13,455 nt of DNA, taken from Firmicutes bacterium HGW-Firmicutes-10. GTDB lineage: Bacteria; Bacillota_I; Bacilli_A; Erysipelotrichales; Erysipelotrichaceae. Of the stretch, positions 1-6,161 are shown piece after piece. The notes beneath the pieces are model-generated. The model did no database searches. It saw only the letters and a program-made list of their open reading frames with translations, and was not told the origin of the DNA. Within the stretch, counting starts at the first letter, position 1. Each line of letters opens with the position of its first letter. Location of the stretch: NCBI GenBank assembly GCA_002841605.1, contig PHAF01000056.1, positions 1 to 13,455 of the forward strand. The letters run 5' to 3'. Made by a program: the position numbers and the translations under genes.

Positions 1-1
1 G

Positions 2-289
2 ACCATTGGCAAAAATTGTCATATTGGTGCCGGTGCCGTGGTGGCCGGTGTATTGGAACCACCCAGCAAACAACCGGTCATCATAGAAGATAATGTGCTT
101 ATCGGAGCTAATGCCGTCATTCTTGAAGGCGTTGTGATCGGTGAAAATGCTGTGGTCGCCGCCGGTTCGGTCGTATTGGAAAATGTAGAGCCGAATATGG
201 TGGTTGCCGGTTCTCCGGCGCGTGTCATTAAGCGTAGAGATGAGAAAACCGATGCAAAAACTGAGATTCTTGCGGATCTGAGGAAATAA
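2..289 (+). CDS. dapH: Tetrahydrodipicolinate N-acetyltransferase, C-terminal part (partial at window edge)
   Basis: The reading frame is open from the first bases of the window, so the 5' end lies outside. The visible 95 residues show hexapeptide-repeat spacing (IGKNCHIGAGAVV, VLIGANAVILEGVVIGENAVVAAGSVV) typical of left-handed beta-helix acyltransferases. The stretch AGVLEPPSKQPVIIED and the ending VAGSPARVIK are characteristic of DapH. The family transfers an acetyl group from acetyl-CoA to tetrahydrodipicolinate in the cytoplasm, opening the acetylated branch of meso-DAP/lysine synthesis. Family members are about 235 residues, so roughly 60% is missing upstream. The TAA stop shares its last A with the ATG of the next gene, which encodes the deacetylase of the same branch. 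That pairing supports the call. DapD (succinyl type) is the alternative, but the EPPS motif and the neighbour favour DapH. Confidence 0.9.
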   Translation, partial: TIGKNCHIGAGAVVAGVLEPPSKQPVIIEDNVLIGANAVILEGVVIGENAVVAAGSVVLENVEPNMVVAGSPARVIKRRDEKTDAKTEILADLRK

Positions 290-1419
290 TGATGGAACAG
301 CAATTACAGTGGGTCACTTCGACCCGTCGGATGCTTCACCAAATTCCTGAACTTGGTTTTAGTTTGTTCAAAACATCGCAGACAGTCAAGGAAATAATGG
401 AATCATTGGGATATCAGGTTGAATCCGTCGCATCTACCGGTTGGATCGCTTTTAAACAAGGCGAGTTGAATGAAGCGATCGCTTTTCGCGCGGATATGGA
501 TGCTTTGCCTGTTAGTGAAACCACAAATGTGGAATTTGCATCTCAGCACCCGGGGAAAATGCATGCCTGCGGACATGATGGTCATATGACGATGTTGCTT
601 GGGCTGGCAAAACGTTTGGCAGCCAAAAGCACCAAGTATTCCGTCGTATTTATTTTCCAACCGGCCGAAGAAGGTCCAGGTGGAGCAAAAATCATTGTTG
701 ACTCGGGGTTGTTTGGCCGATATGACATCAAAGCGATTTTTGGTATCCATCTATACCCCGGATTACCGGAGGGAGTCTTCGGACTTTGTGAAGGTCCGAT
801 GATGGCTCAAAACGGTGAGTTTGATATTACGATTCAAGGGAAAAGTGCTCATGGTGCTCAGCCGCACTTAGGATCAGATGCGATATTAGTACAGGCAGCG
901 TTGATTCAAGGACTTCACTCCATCATCAGTCGCAATCTGAATCCACTGGACAGCGCTGTGATTACGGTAGGCACGATTCACGGTGGTGAAGCCCGCAACA
1001 TCATTGCTCACTCAGTATCACTATGCGGGACGATACGGGCGTTTAACGAGAATGTGTACTCGATGTTGAAACAACGCATACACACTCTTACGGAAGGTTG
1101 TGCCGCTTCTTACGGAGCATCTATATCTACGTTGATCAAGGATTATTATCCCCCTGTCGTCAATGACCCAAAATTGGTACAGCTGGCTAGTTCAGTACTC
1201 AAAGAGCATGAATATAGTCATATTCAACCGTTGATGATTTCGGAGGATTTCAGCTTTTATCAACAAGCCGTCCGGGGTTGTTTTGTCCTGTTAGGCACCG
1301 GAAGTGAAGAAAAAGGATATATTCATCCTTTGCATAGCAGCAATTTCAATTTCGATGAAGCCGTTTTACTTAAAGGAATCGATTTCTTCGAAAATATTCT
1401 GATAAGTTTTGGTGAGTAA
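289..1419 (+). CDS. N-acetyldiaminopimelate deacetylase (M20 peptidase family, YkuR-like)
   Basis: This 376-residue cytoplasmic enzyme is predicted to remove acetate from N-acetyl-LL-diaminopimelate in the acetyl branch of lysine synthesis. M20D landmarks are all present: RRMLHQIPELGF at 13-24, RADMDALP at 67-74, the metal-binding HACGHDGH at 92-99 (Cys94, His96), the Glu127-Glu128 pair in PAEEGPGG, His154 in GIHLYPGLPEG, and a C-terminal His349 after the SEDF motif at 318-321. A dimerisation (lid) domain occupies roughly 180-290. The length is normal for the family. The start is ATG at 289 or the adjacent ATG at 292. GAGG at 280-283 is a suitable ribosome site, and the start overlaps the dapH stop, implying translational coupling. 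Generic aminoacylase/hippurate hydrolase activity is possible from sequence alone, but the dapH neighbour makes DAP deacetylation most likely. Confidence 0.88.
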   Translation: MMEQQLQWVTSTRRMLHQIPELGFSLFKTSQTVKEIMESLGYQVESVASTGWIAFKQGELNEAIAFRADMDALPVSETTNVEFASQHPGKMHACGHDGHMTMLLGLAKRLAAKSTKYSVVFIFQPAEEGPGGAKIIVDSGLFGRYDIKAIFGIHLYPGLPEGVFGLCEGPMMAQNGEFDITIQGKSAHGAQPHLGSDAILVQAALIQGLHSIISRNLNPLDSAVITVGTIHGGEARNIIAHSVSLCGTIRAFNENVYSMLKQRIHTLTEGCAASYGASISTLIKDYYPPVVNDPKLVQLASSVLKEHEYSHIQPLMISEDFSFYQQAVRGCFVLLGTGSEEKGYIHPLHSSNFNFDEAVLLKGIDFFENILISFGE

Positions 1420-1435
1420 ATCTCACCTTTTTTTT
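1411..1435 (+). terminator. Intrinsic terminator of the dapH-deacetylase operon
   Basis: GGTGAG (1411-1416) pairs with CTCACC (1422-1427) around a 5-nt loop TAAAT, followed by eight T residues (1428-1435). The deacetylase stop codon (1417-1419) sits in the loop, so the left arm of the hairpin is coding sequence. The stem is only 6 bp but G/C-rich, with an excellent U-tract. Confidence 0.8.
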
Positions 1436-1462
1436 AACGAAATTACACTTTTACTGAAAGTA

Positions 1463-1471
1463 TGTTATAGT
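1463..1471 (+). promoter_or_regulatory. Extended -10 promoter for the GGDEF gene
   Basis: TGTTATAGT is a TG-n-TATAGT extended -10 element (5/6 match to TATAAT), about 35 nt before the proposed TTG start. No good -35 box lies at 17 nt, which is tolerated with an extended -10. It follows directly after the upstream terminator, as expected for a new transcription unit. A second AT-rich hexamer, TATAAC at 1475-1480, is an alternative. Confidence 0.5.
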
Positions 1472-1505
1472 TTTTATAACTGAATGCCGGGGGGTGTGAT
1501 GTGGA

Positions 1506-2619
1506 TTGGATCGTTATCAACATTTTGTGACAAATGGTTTTTATTTCAGGCCGGAAGAACCGGAATACTGGCATACTTACCTAATCAACAATGTATTATT
1601 AATTTTGATACCCTTATTCTTATTTTTGATTATAATGAATGTTTTTGTGCATAAACTTTTTGATATCGCTCTGATTGATTTGATTGCGATTTTGATTGCT
1701 TTATTTTTATTGCGCTATTTCCACAATACCAATAATGTCAGAAAAACATCTGTGCTCTTGGTCGTATTTTATACTTCGCTGTTGATTTCTTATGTCCTGA
1801 TTTCAGGTCCCAATGACTATGCCTTTTCTTGGGTTCTGATTTTGCCGGCGATTTCATATTTCTTGTTAGGCAGAAATGCAGGCAGATTAGTGACAGGTAT
1901 ATCGCTTGTTCTGTTGATTTTGAGTTTTACTTTTTTCTCACCGCTTTGGCCGTCTGCTGATTTCAGTTTTATTTCTTTGGTGAACCTGCTGTTTGCGGCA
2001 CTTTGCATTACAATACTAATTTCTTTCTCAGAACTGAGCCGGGCAAAAGCTTACGATTTTATCAGACTTAAAAATGAAGAGTTGATGCGATTGTCTCATA
2101 CCGACGCACTGACCGGTATCAGTAACCGCTTGAAACTGGATGAAGTCATGTTGAAGGAGCTGGCGCGTGTTCGACGCGGAACACCTCATTTTAGCGTGAT
2201 CATGGGAGATTTGGACTTATGTTAATGATAATTTCGGCCACCTTGCAGGAGATCAGATTTTGATTGAGATTGCGGCTGCAATCGTTCCGATTTGCCGCTT
2301 GACCGATACAGTTGGACGCTGGGGCGGAGAGGAGTTTTTGATCATCTGTCCGGAGACTTCGTGTGAAGGTGCAATGATTCTTGCTGAGAAAGTCCGTAAA
2401 GCCGTGGAATCCTTACCTTTACATCGCTATGGAACGGTAACGATAAGCTTGGGAGTTACTTGTAGCAAATTGGATGATGACATCAATACAGTCATACAGC
2501 GAGCGGATAAAGCGCTGTATCTGGCTAAATCAGCAGGTCGTAATCAGGTTCGCTCCATGCAAAGTACGACTCATCAGTTATCTTTGGATGAAGACGCGGT
2601 TGAGCTATTTAGAAATTGA
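1506..2619 (+). pseudogene. Six-TM GGDEF-domain (diguanylate cyclase-type) protein, broken by a frameshift
   Basis: The first frame (1506-2225) encodes 239 residues. About six membrane helices lie at roughly 27-48, 52-72, 82-100, 107-121, 128-147 and 153-174. A linker follows, then the GGDEF domain start (LSHTDALTGISNRLKLDE, FSVIMGDLD). It ends abruptly at TAA (2223-2225). The downstream frame continues from 2221 with VNDNFGHLAGDQ, the inhibitory-site-like RLTD, the signature GGEEF (2323-2337), ISLGV and ADKALYLAKSAGRNQV, ending at TGA 2617-2619. In intact GGDEF domains DxD is followed by about four residues (xFKx) before VND; here only 4 nt stand in place of 12, so about 8 nt are missing. 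The change removes the FK residues and breaks the frame. If intact, the protein would make cyclic di-GMP at the membrane. The start is TTG 1506 after GGGGGGTG (1489-1496). It is either a real inactivation or a sequence error. Confidence 0.8.
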
Positions 2620-2662
2620 AATTATTCGGTAATATGAAAATCATGTAAATGCTTATCAATCC

Positions 2663-2691
2663 TTGATTTTGATGCTTGTTAGGGTCATAAT
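2663..2691 (+). promoter_or_regulatory. Sigma-A-type promoter of the helix-hairpin-helix gene
   Basis: TTGATT (-35, 2663-2668) and CATAAT (-10, 2686-2691) are separated by exactly 17 nt. The predicted transcript starts near 2698, just before the AAGGAGGG ribosome site. This promoter also shows that the TTG at 2663, although in frame with the downstream gene, cannot be its start. Confidence 0.7.
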
Positions 2692-2713
2692 AAAACTAAC
2701 AAGGAGGGCATAT

Positions 2714-3118
2714 ATGTCAAAACTAACAACAATTGAAGGCATTGGAGAAGTTTATGAAGCTAAGTTTGTTGAAGTTGGGATTAAATCTGTAGAAGCACTT
2801 CTTGAGGCCGGCGCAACCAAAAAAGGCCGCATCGACCTTGCTGAAAAAACAGGTGTTTCTGAAAAGCTTGTGTTGAAATTTGTGAATCATGCGGATCTGT
2901 TTAGAATCAAAGGGATTGCGGGCGAGTATGCTGAATTATTGGAAGCCGCTGGTGTTGATACGGTTGTTGAACTGGCAGGTCGCAGACCGGACAATTTGAC
3001 CGCAAAATTGGCTGAAGTAAATGAAGAGAAAAAATTAGTCCGTCGTGTACCTGTTCTTAAAGAAGTTGAGAAATGGGTCGAACAAGCAAAAGAATTGCCT
3101 CGGGCAGTATTCTACTAA
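2714..3118 (+). CDS. DUF4332-type helix-hairpin-helix protein
   Basis: A soluble 134-residue protein made of two helix-hairpin-helix-like units: IEGIGEVYEAKFVEVGIKSVEALLEAG at residues 7-33 is echoed by IKGIAGEYAELLEAAGVDTVVELAGR at 65-90. The C-terminal part (KKLVRRVPVLKEVEKWVEQAKELPR) is charged and helical. The pattern matches proteins annotated as DUF4332, whose role is not established; HhH folds often contact DNA non-specifically, but that is inference here. ATG 2714 is chosen because AAGGAGGG (2701-2708) precedes it by 5 nt and the promoter lies within the longer upstream reading frame. It appears monocistronic, with its own promoter and terminator. No signal peptide or membrane segment is visible. 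Confidence 0.8.
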   Translation: MSKLTTIEGIGEVYEAKFVEVGIKSVEALLEAGATKKGRIDLAEKTGVSEKLVLKFVNHADLFRIKGIAGEYAELLEAAGVDTVVELAGRRPDNLTAKLAEVNEEKKLVRRVPVLKEVEKWVEQAKELPRAVFY

Positions 3119-3124
3119 TCTAAA

Positions 3125-3153
3125 AGACACATCTTGCGATGTGTCTCTTTTTT
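3125..3153. terminator. Shared convergent terminator (DUF4332 gene / ptsI)
   Basis: AGACACATC (3125-3133) and GATGTGTCT (3138-3146) form a perfect 9-bp stem with a TTGC loop, followed by a run of T on the + strand (3148-3153). On the minus strand the same hairpin is followed by TTTTA, a weaker tract, so it can also end the ptsI transcript. The ptsI stop codon begins at the edge of the T-tract. Confidence 0.85.
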
Positions 3154-4856
3154 CATTTTGTGATCGATCTTTTGATTAGTTCGATAACTTCCTCAGCAGT
3201 ACCCATGGTCAAGGCTTTTTCAGCCATGATCTTCATTTCTGCGTAGTTTAAGTCACGAACCATTTTCCTTGCCCCTAAAATCGATGAGGCAGACATGGAA
3301 AATTCATCCAGACCAAGCCCTAAGAGTACCGGGACTGCCAATTCTTCCCCTGCCATTTCACCGCACATTCCTACCCACTTACCTTCTTTGTGAGCTCCAT
3401 CGATAGTCATTTTGATCAGACGGAGCAACGAAGGATTATATGGCTGATACAGATAAGCAACTTTCTCACTCATCCGATCGGCTGCCATGGAGTATTGAAT
3501 CAAGTCATTGGTTCCAATGCTCATAAAATCAACTTCTTTGGCAAACTGATCCGCAAGCACGGCAGCTGCCGGTATTTCGACCATGATTCCTAATTGATAT
3601 TTGCCAACTTTTTGACCCTCGTAGATCAAATTTTCTTTCTCATCTTCGATAATAGCCTTAGCATCGCGGAACTCTTGCAGAGTCGCAATCATTGGAAACA
3701 TGATGCAAAGGTTTCCATGAACACTTGCACGCAATAACGCACGCAACTGGGTACGGAATATATCTGTACGATCCAAACACAGACGAATAGCACGATACCC
3801 TAAGAAAGGATTCATTTCCTTAGGAAACTGTAAATATGACAATTCTTTGTCACCGCCGATGTCCAGTGTACGGACAACGACCGGTTTATTTTTCATACGC
3901 TCAAGTACGGTCTTATAAGCTTCAAACTGCTCTTCTTCAGTCGGCAGAGCTGTGGCATCCATGTACAAGAATTCCGTACGATATAAGCCGACGCCTTCAC
4001 CACCATTGTTTAGTACACCCAAGACATCATTCGGTGTTCCGATATTCCCAACCAGTTCAACATGATGACCATCGATTGTTATGCTGTCTGCATCTTTTAG
4101 TACTTTTAAGCTTTGTTTCATATCAGCAAAGCGATTGGCTTTGTTTGTATAATGTTTGATTTGCTCATCGGTAGGTTTAATGATTACAACACCATCCAAT
4201 GCATCTAAGATGATACTGTCACCATGATCACATTTAGACAGCAAATCTCCGGCACCGACGACAGCAGGGATTTCCAGACTGCGGGCCATAATGGCTGAGT
4301 GAGACGTCCGTCCGCCGATCTCCGTTGCAAAGCCTTTCGTAAAGGCTTTGTTAAGCTGGGCTGTATCCGAAGGCGTCAAATCATGAGCAACGATTACGAC
4401 TTCTTCATCAATCAAAGCCAGATTTGGTATCGTTACATTGCAAATATGACATTTGATCCGATAAGTAACATCTTTGATATCAGCTGCTCTCTCTTTGAAA
4501 TAAGCATCTTCCATAGACTCAAACATCGAAATAAACATCCCGCCGACTTCATTGACTGCAAATTCTGCATTGATGTTTTCGTTCTTAATCATTTCTTCGA
4601 TTTGACCAATGAATTCCGGATCCTGTGTCACCATCAAGTGAGCATCAAAAATCGCCAACTCTTCATCCGTCAATTTTCCTACGGCCTTTTTCTGAATCGT
4701 TTCAATGTCTTTCTGTGTTTTTTCCAAGGCTGAGGATAGTTTGCTGATTTCAGTTTCAGCATCAGAATCTTTTCGCTCGATATTTAGAACCGGATGTTCT
4801 AATTTATACACTTTAGATACAACTACACCTGATGAAGCTGCAATTCCCTTGTACAT
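3153..4856 (-). CDS. ptsI: Phosphoenolpyruvate-protein phosphotransferase (PTS Enzyme I)
   Basis: Enzyme I takes phosphate from PEP and passes it to HPr, starting the PTS sugar uptake cascade in the cytoplasm. The 567-residue length is normal. The N-terminal phosphohistidine/HPr-binding part contains GGRTSHSAIMAR at 181-192 with the phosphorylated His186. The C-terminal PEP-binding TIM barrel shows LYRTEFLYM (291-299), RTLDIGGDK (329-337), NPFLGYRAIRL (349-359), the metal/PEP site VEIPAA (427-432), SIGTNDLIQY (446-455) and the catalytic Cys498 in GMCGEMAGE. ATG 4856 is preceded by TAAGGAGGA, which overlaps the acpP stop; the gap is 11 nt. The upstream neighbour is acpP rather than ptsH, the gene most often next to ptsI. 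The end is at a terminator shared with the convergent gene. Confidence 0.97.
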   Translation of the reverse strand: MYKGIAASSGVVVSKVYKLEHPVLNIERKDSDAETEISKLSSALEKTQKDIETIQKKAVGKLTDEELAIFDAHLMVTQDPEFIGQIEEMIKNENINAEFAVNEVGGMFISMFESMEDAYFKERAADIKDVTYRIKCHICNVTIPNLALIDEEVVIVAHDLTPSDTAQLNKAFTKGFATEIGGRTSHSAIMARSLEIPAVVGAGDLLSKCDHGDSIILDALDGVVIIKPTDEQIKHYTNKANRFADMKQSLKVLKDADSITIDGHHVELVGNIGTPNDVLGVLNNGGEGVGLYRTEFLYMDATALPTEEEQFEAYKTVLERMKNKPVVVRTLDIGGDKELSYLQFPKEMNPFLGYRAIRLCLDRTDIFRTQLRALLRASVHGNLCIMFPMIATLQEFRDAKAIIEDEKENLIYEGQKVGKYQLGIMVEIPAAAVLADQFAKEVDFMSIGTNDLIQYSMAADRMSEKVAYLYQPYNPSLLRLIKMTIDGAHKEGKWVGMCGEMAGEELAVPVLLGLGLDEFSMSASSILGARKMVRDLNYAEMKIMAEKALTMGTAEEVIELIKRSITK

Positions 4857-4867
4857 AAATGTCCTCC

Positions 4868-5092
4868 TTATTTCTTTTTCGCTACTAAATTCACTACGTC
4901 ACTGACACTTCTGCACCCCAGCAACTCATCATCAGAAAATGTGACATTGAGCTCTTTTTCAAGTTCCAAAAGGACTTCAACCAAGTCCAGTGAATCGATC
5001 CCAATTTCTTTTAATGTTGAACTTTCGGTCAATTGACCGGTCTTAATACCGCGATTTTCCAATAGCGTTTTTAGTCTAGAAAAAGTATCCAT
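4868..5092 (-). CDS. acpP: Acyl carrier protein
   Basis: This 74-residue acidic helical protein carries the 4'-phosphopantetheine attachment motif GIDSLDLVE, with the modified serine at residue 34, and the usual helix I (FSRLKTLLEN) and C-terminal helix. The family shuttles growing acyl chains in type II fatty acid synthesis. ATG 5092 is preferred over the in-frame GTG at 5101, because AGAGG (5105-5101) is 8 nt from the ATG and would overlap the GTG. The gene sits 16 nt after the upstream HTH-like gene and 11 nt before ptsI, so the three are probably co-transcribed. No other fatty acid synthesis gene is adjacent. A dedicated ACP for another pathway cannot be excluded, but nothing nearby suggests one. 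Confidence 0.93.
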   Translation of the reverse strand: MDTFSRLKTLLENRGIKTGQLTESSTLKEIGIDSLDLVEVLLELEKELNVTFSDDELLGCRSVSDVVNLVAKKK

Positions 5093-5108
5093 ATTGTGCA
5101 CCTCTGTA

Positions 5109-5420
5109 TCATTTTACCATTTTTCGACCATGCAAGCAACGAATAAATGTGTCCATACACTGCTTCTTATGACGGTAAAATGAGCTTCGTGAGTAGTACT
5201 CCAGATACCAGTTTGGACTTGTTTTTTCCATGAATTCCTTTCTAATAATCTTCTTTTGTTCGTCACTTAGCTGAGACAGTGCATACCTCATATGTCGATC
5301 AAGATCATTACAAGTTTGCAAGTCGTAGATGTTCTCACTGCTTTCACTGACATATTTACTTTGCCCCCAAAGAATAAACAAGTATGATATCAATTGTTTT
5401 TTTCGCGCGAAACTGGTCAT
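5109..5420 (-). CDS. Small HTH-like protein (MG284/MPN403- or ArpU-like)
   Basis: A 103-residue, basic, soluble protein. The C-terminal part (about 51-96: LSDEQKKIIRKEF, then WYLEYYSRSSFYRHKKQ) resembles the sigma-70 region 4-like helix-turn-helix of ArpU/MG284-type small proteins, where a serine-rich turn and YR/K-rich helix follow a short polymerase-sigma-like helix. The family name is from recollection of motif style, and no function is claimed. The start at ATG 5420 is preferred over GTG 5429: AGAGG (5434-5430) is 8 nt before the ATG, the same arrangement as acpP downstream. It leads a likely operon with acpP and ptsI. A weak promoter candidate lies upstream (TTCACA at 5475-5470, no convincing -10). 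Confidence 0.6.
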   Translation of the reverse strand: MTSFARKKQLISYLFILWGQSKYVSESSENIYDLQTCNDLDRHMRYALSQLSDEQKKIIRKEFMEKTSPNWYLEYYSRSSFYRHKKQCMDTFIRCLHGRKMVK

Positions 5421-5504
5421 GTTATTCACCTCTAGTGTTATCTATGACGTAAAATCGCATATTCCTTAATGTGAAAAAAATCTCTTTCATTTTTATTCAT
5501 TTAG

Positions 5505-5513
5505 TGATAGAAT
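5505..5513 (+). promoter_or_regulatory. Extended -10 promoter for the DUF1622-like gene
   Basis: TGATAGAAT is an extended -10 (TG-n-TAGAAT, 5/6 match), 34 nt before the TTG start at 5548. The -35 position has only the weak TTTCAT (5485-5490, 17-nt spacer). It lies in the 118-nt divergent intergenic region between this gene and the HTH-acpP-ptsI cluster. Confidence 0.5.
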
Positions 5514-5547
5514 ACTCAGTGTAAATTAAAAAGAAAGTTGGGATACT

Positions 5548-5934
5548 TTGGAAGCTCTATATGAATTGATTCATCACTTTGTCATCGATTTGACAAAACT
5601 GTTGATGTTATTGTTGGAATTGACAGGTGCGTTTATTATCATCTTGGTCGCCTTTCAGACATTATGCAGATTCGTAAAACTAAAATATAAACAAACATCT
5701 ACTGAGTTACGTATCCGATTAGGACGCGGAATCGCATTAGGATTATTGTTCTATTTGGCAGCTGAGGTATTGCGTTTGATCACGATTCGTGATTATACGG
5801 ACTTAGCAATCGTGAGCGCGATTATTGTTTTGCATGTCATTGTTTCCGTGTTGGTCAGTTGGGAAGTTGGTCACAGTTTGAAACATGTAAGAGAAGAACT
5901 GGAATATGACCACGATTCAGAAAGCAAATTCTAG
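5548..5934 (+). CDS. DUF1622-like integral membrane protein
   Basis: A 128-residue protein with three hydrophobic segments: about 10-41 (long, with an internal ELTGAFIII), 64-82 (GIALGLLFYLAAEVLRLI) and 88-109 (LAIVSAIIVLHVIVSVLVSWEV). It ends in a charged acidic tail (REELEYDHDSESKF). The order 'long helix, basic R-rich loop with LGRGIALGL, LAAEVLR, IVLHVIVSV' matches the DUF1622 family, whose function is unknown. The only plausible start is TTG 5548; the ribosome site is weak (GGGA at 5540-5543, or the A/G-rich AAAGAAAG further up). It is monocistronic, with its own promoter and a strong terminator, and divergent from the acpP-ptsI cluster. Confidence 0.72.
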   Translation: MEALYELIHHFVIDLTKLLMLLLELTGAFIIILVAFQTLCRFVKLKYKQTSTELRIRLGRGIALGLLFYLAAEVLRLITIRDYTDLAIVSAIIVLHVIVSVLVSWEVGHSLKHVREELEYDHDSESKF

Positions 5935-5943
5935 AATACAAAC

Positions 5944-5971
5944 AAAAAACAGTCCGCGGACTGTTTTTTTT
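5944..5971. terminator. Symmetric bidirectional terminator (DUF1622 gene / opp operon end)
   Basis: ACAGTCCGCGGACTGT (5949-5964) is a perfect palindrome flanked by six A on the left (5944-5949, counting the first palindrome base) and eight T on the right (5964-5971). Read in either direction it forms a G/C-rich hairpin followed by at least six U. It ends the DUF1622-like gene on the + strand and the opp operon on the minus strand. The stop codon of the last opp-operon ORF (5970-5972) lies at its edge. Confidence 0.9.
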
Positions 5972-6161
5972 AGCGTAAGAATATCAACCAGACGATACCG
6001 ATCATAAAAGCGATGACTGCCAGCATTGCCGGCATAATCGTAATCATGGCCGCAATAATCATAGCCATCATGTCACCTTTTTCAAAATCGGTGTTTTTCA
6101 ATTTTTCTTCGTAATCTCGTATTTCTTCCTTCGTGTATTTTGGTGCTTTAGGTCTATTCAG
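5970..6161 (-). CDS. Small membrane protein at the end of the opp operon, probable CTG start
   Basis: A 63-codon frame overlaps the last 8 nt of oppF. Its N-terminal half is charged (RPKAPKYTKEEIRDYEEKLKNTDFEKGD) and its C-terminal half is one long hydrophobic span, possibly a hairpin (starting MMAMIIAAMITIMPAMLAVI). The only codon at the right distance from the strong AAGGAG (6175-6170) is CTG 6161, 8 nt downstream; there is no ATG, GTG or TTG before TTG 6101 and ATG 6071. The frame is closed by TAA upstream of the ribosome site, so no longer form exists. A start at ATG 6071 (after AAAGGTG) would give a 33-residue transmembrane peptide. I do not recognise the family. Position suggests co-expression with the peptide transporter; the function is unknown. 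Confidence 0.65.
   Translation of the reverse strand: MNRPKAPKYTKEEIRDYEEKLKNTDFEKGDMMAMIIAAMITIMPAMLAVIAFMIGIVWLIFLR

Noticed and set aside
1499..1654. ATG-started frame of about 51 codons directly after the GGGGGG ribosome-like site, in a different frame from the GGDEF protein.
   Set aside because: Its product (MWIGSLSTFCDKW..) has no recognisable pattern, and it overlaps the clear membrane-protein frame starting at TTG 1506. A second indel near the start of the already broken GGDEF gene cannot be fully excluded.
2663..2713. Upstream extension of the DUF4332-type gene from a TTG at 2663.
   Set aside because: That TTG is part of a good -35 box with a 17-nt spacer to CATAAT, and a strong ribosome site precedes ATG 2714.
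5430..5547. Minus-strand promoter for the HTH-acpP-ptsI cluster (TTCACA at 5475-5470).
   Set aside because: The -35 fits 5 of 6 bases, but no -10 hexamer with more than 3 matches lies at 16-18 nt, so I did not list it as a feature.
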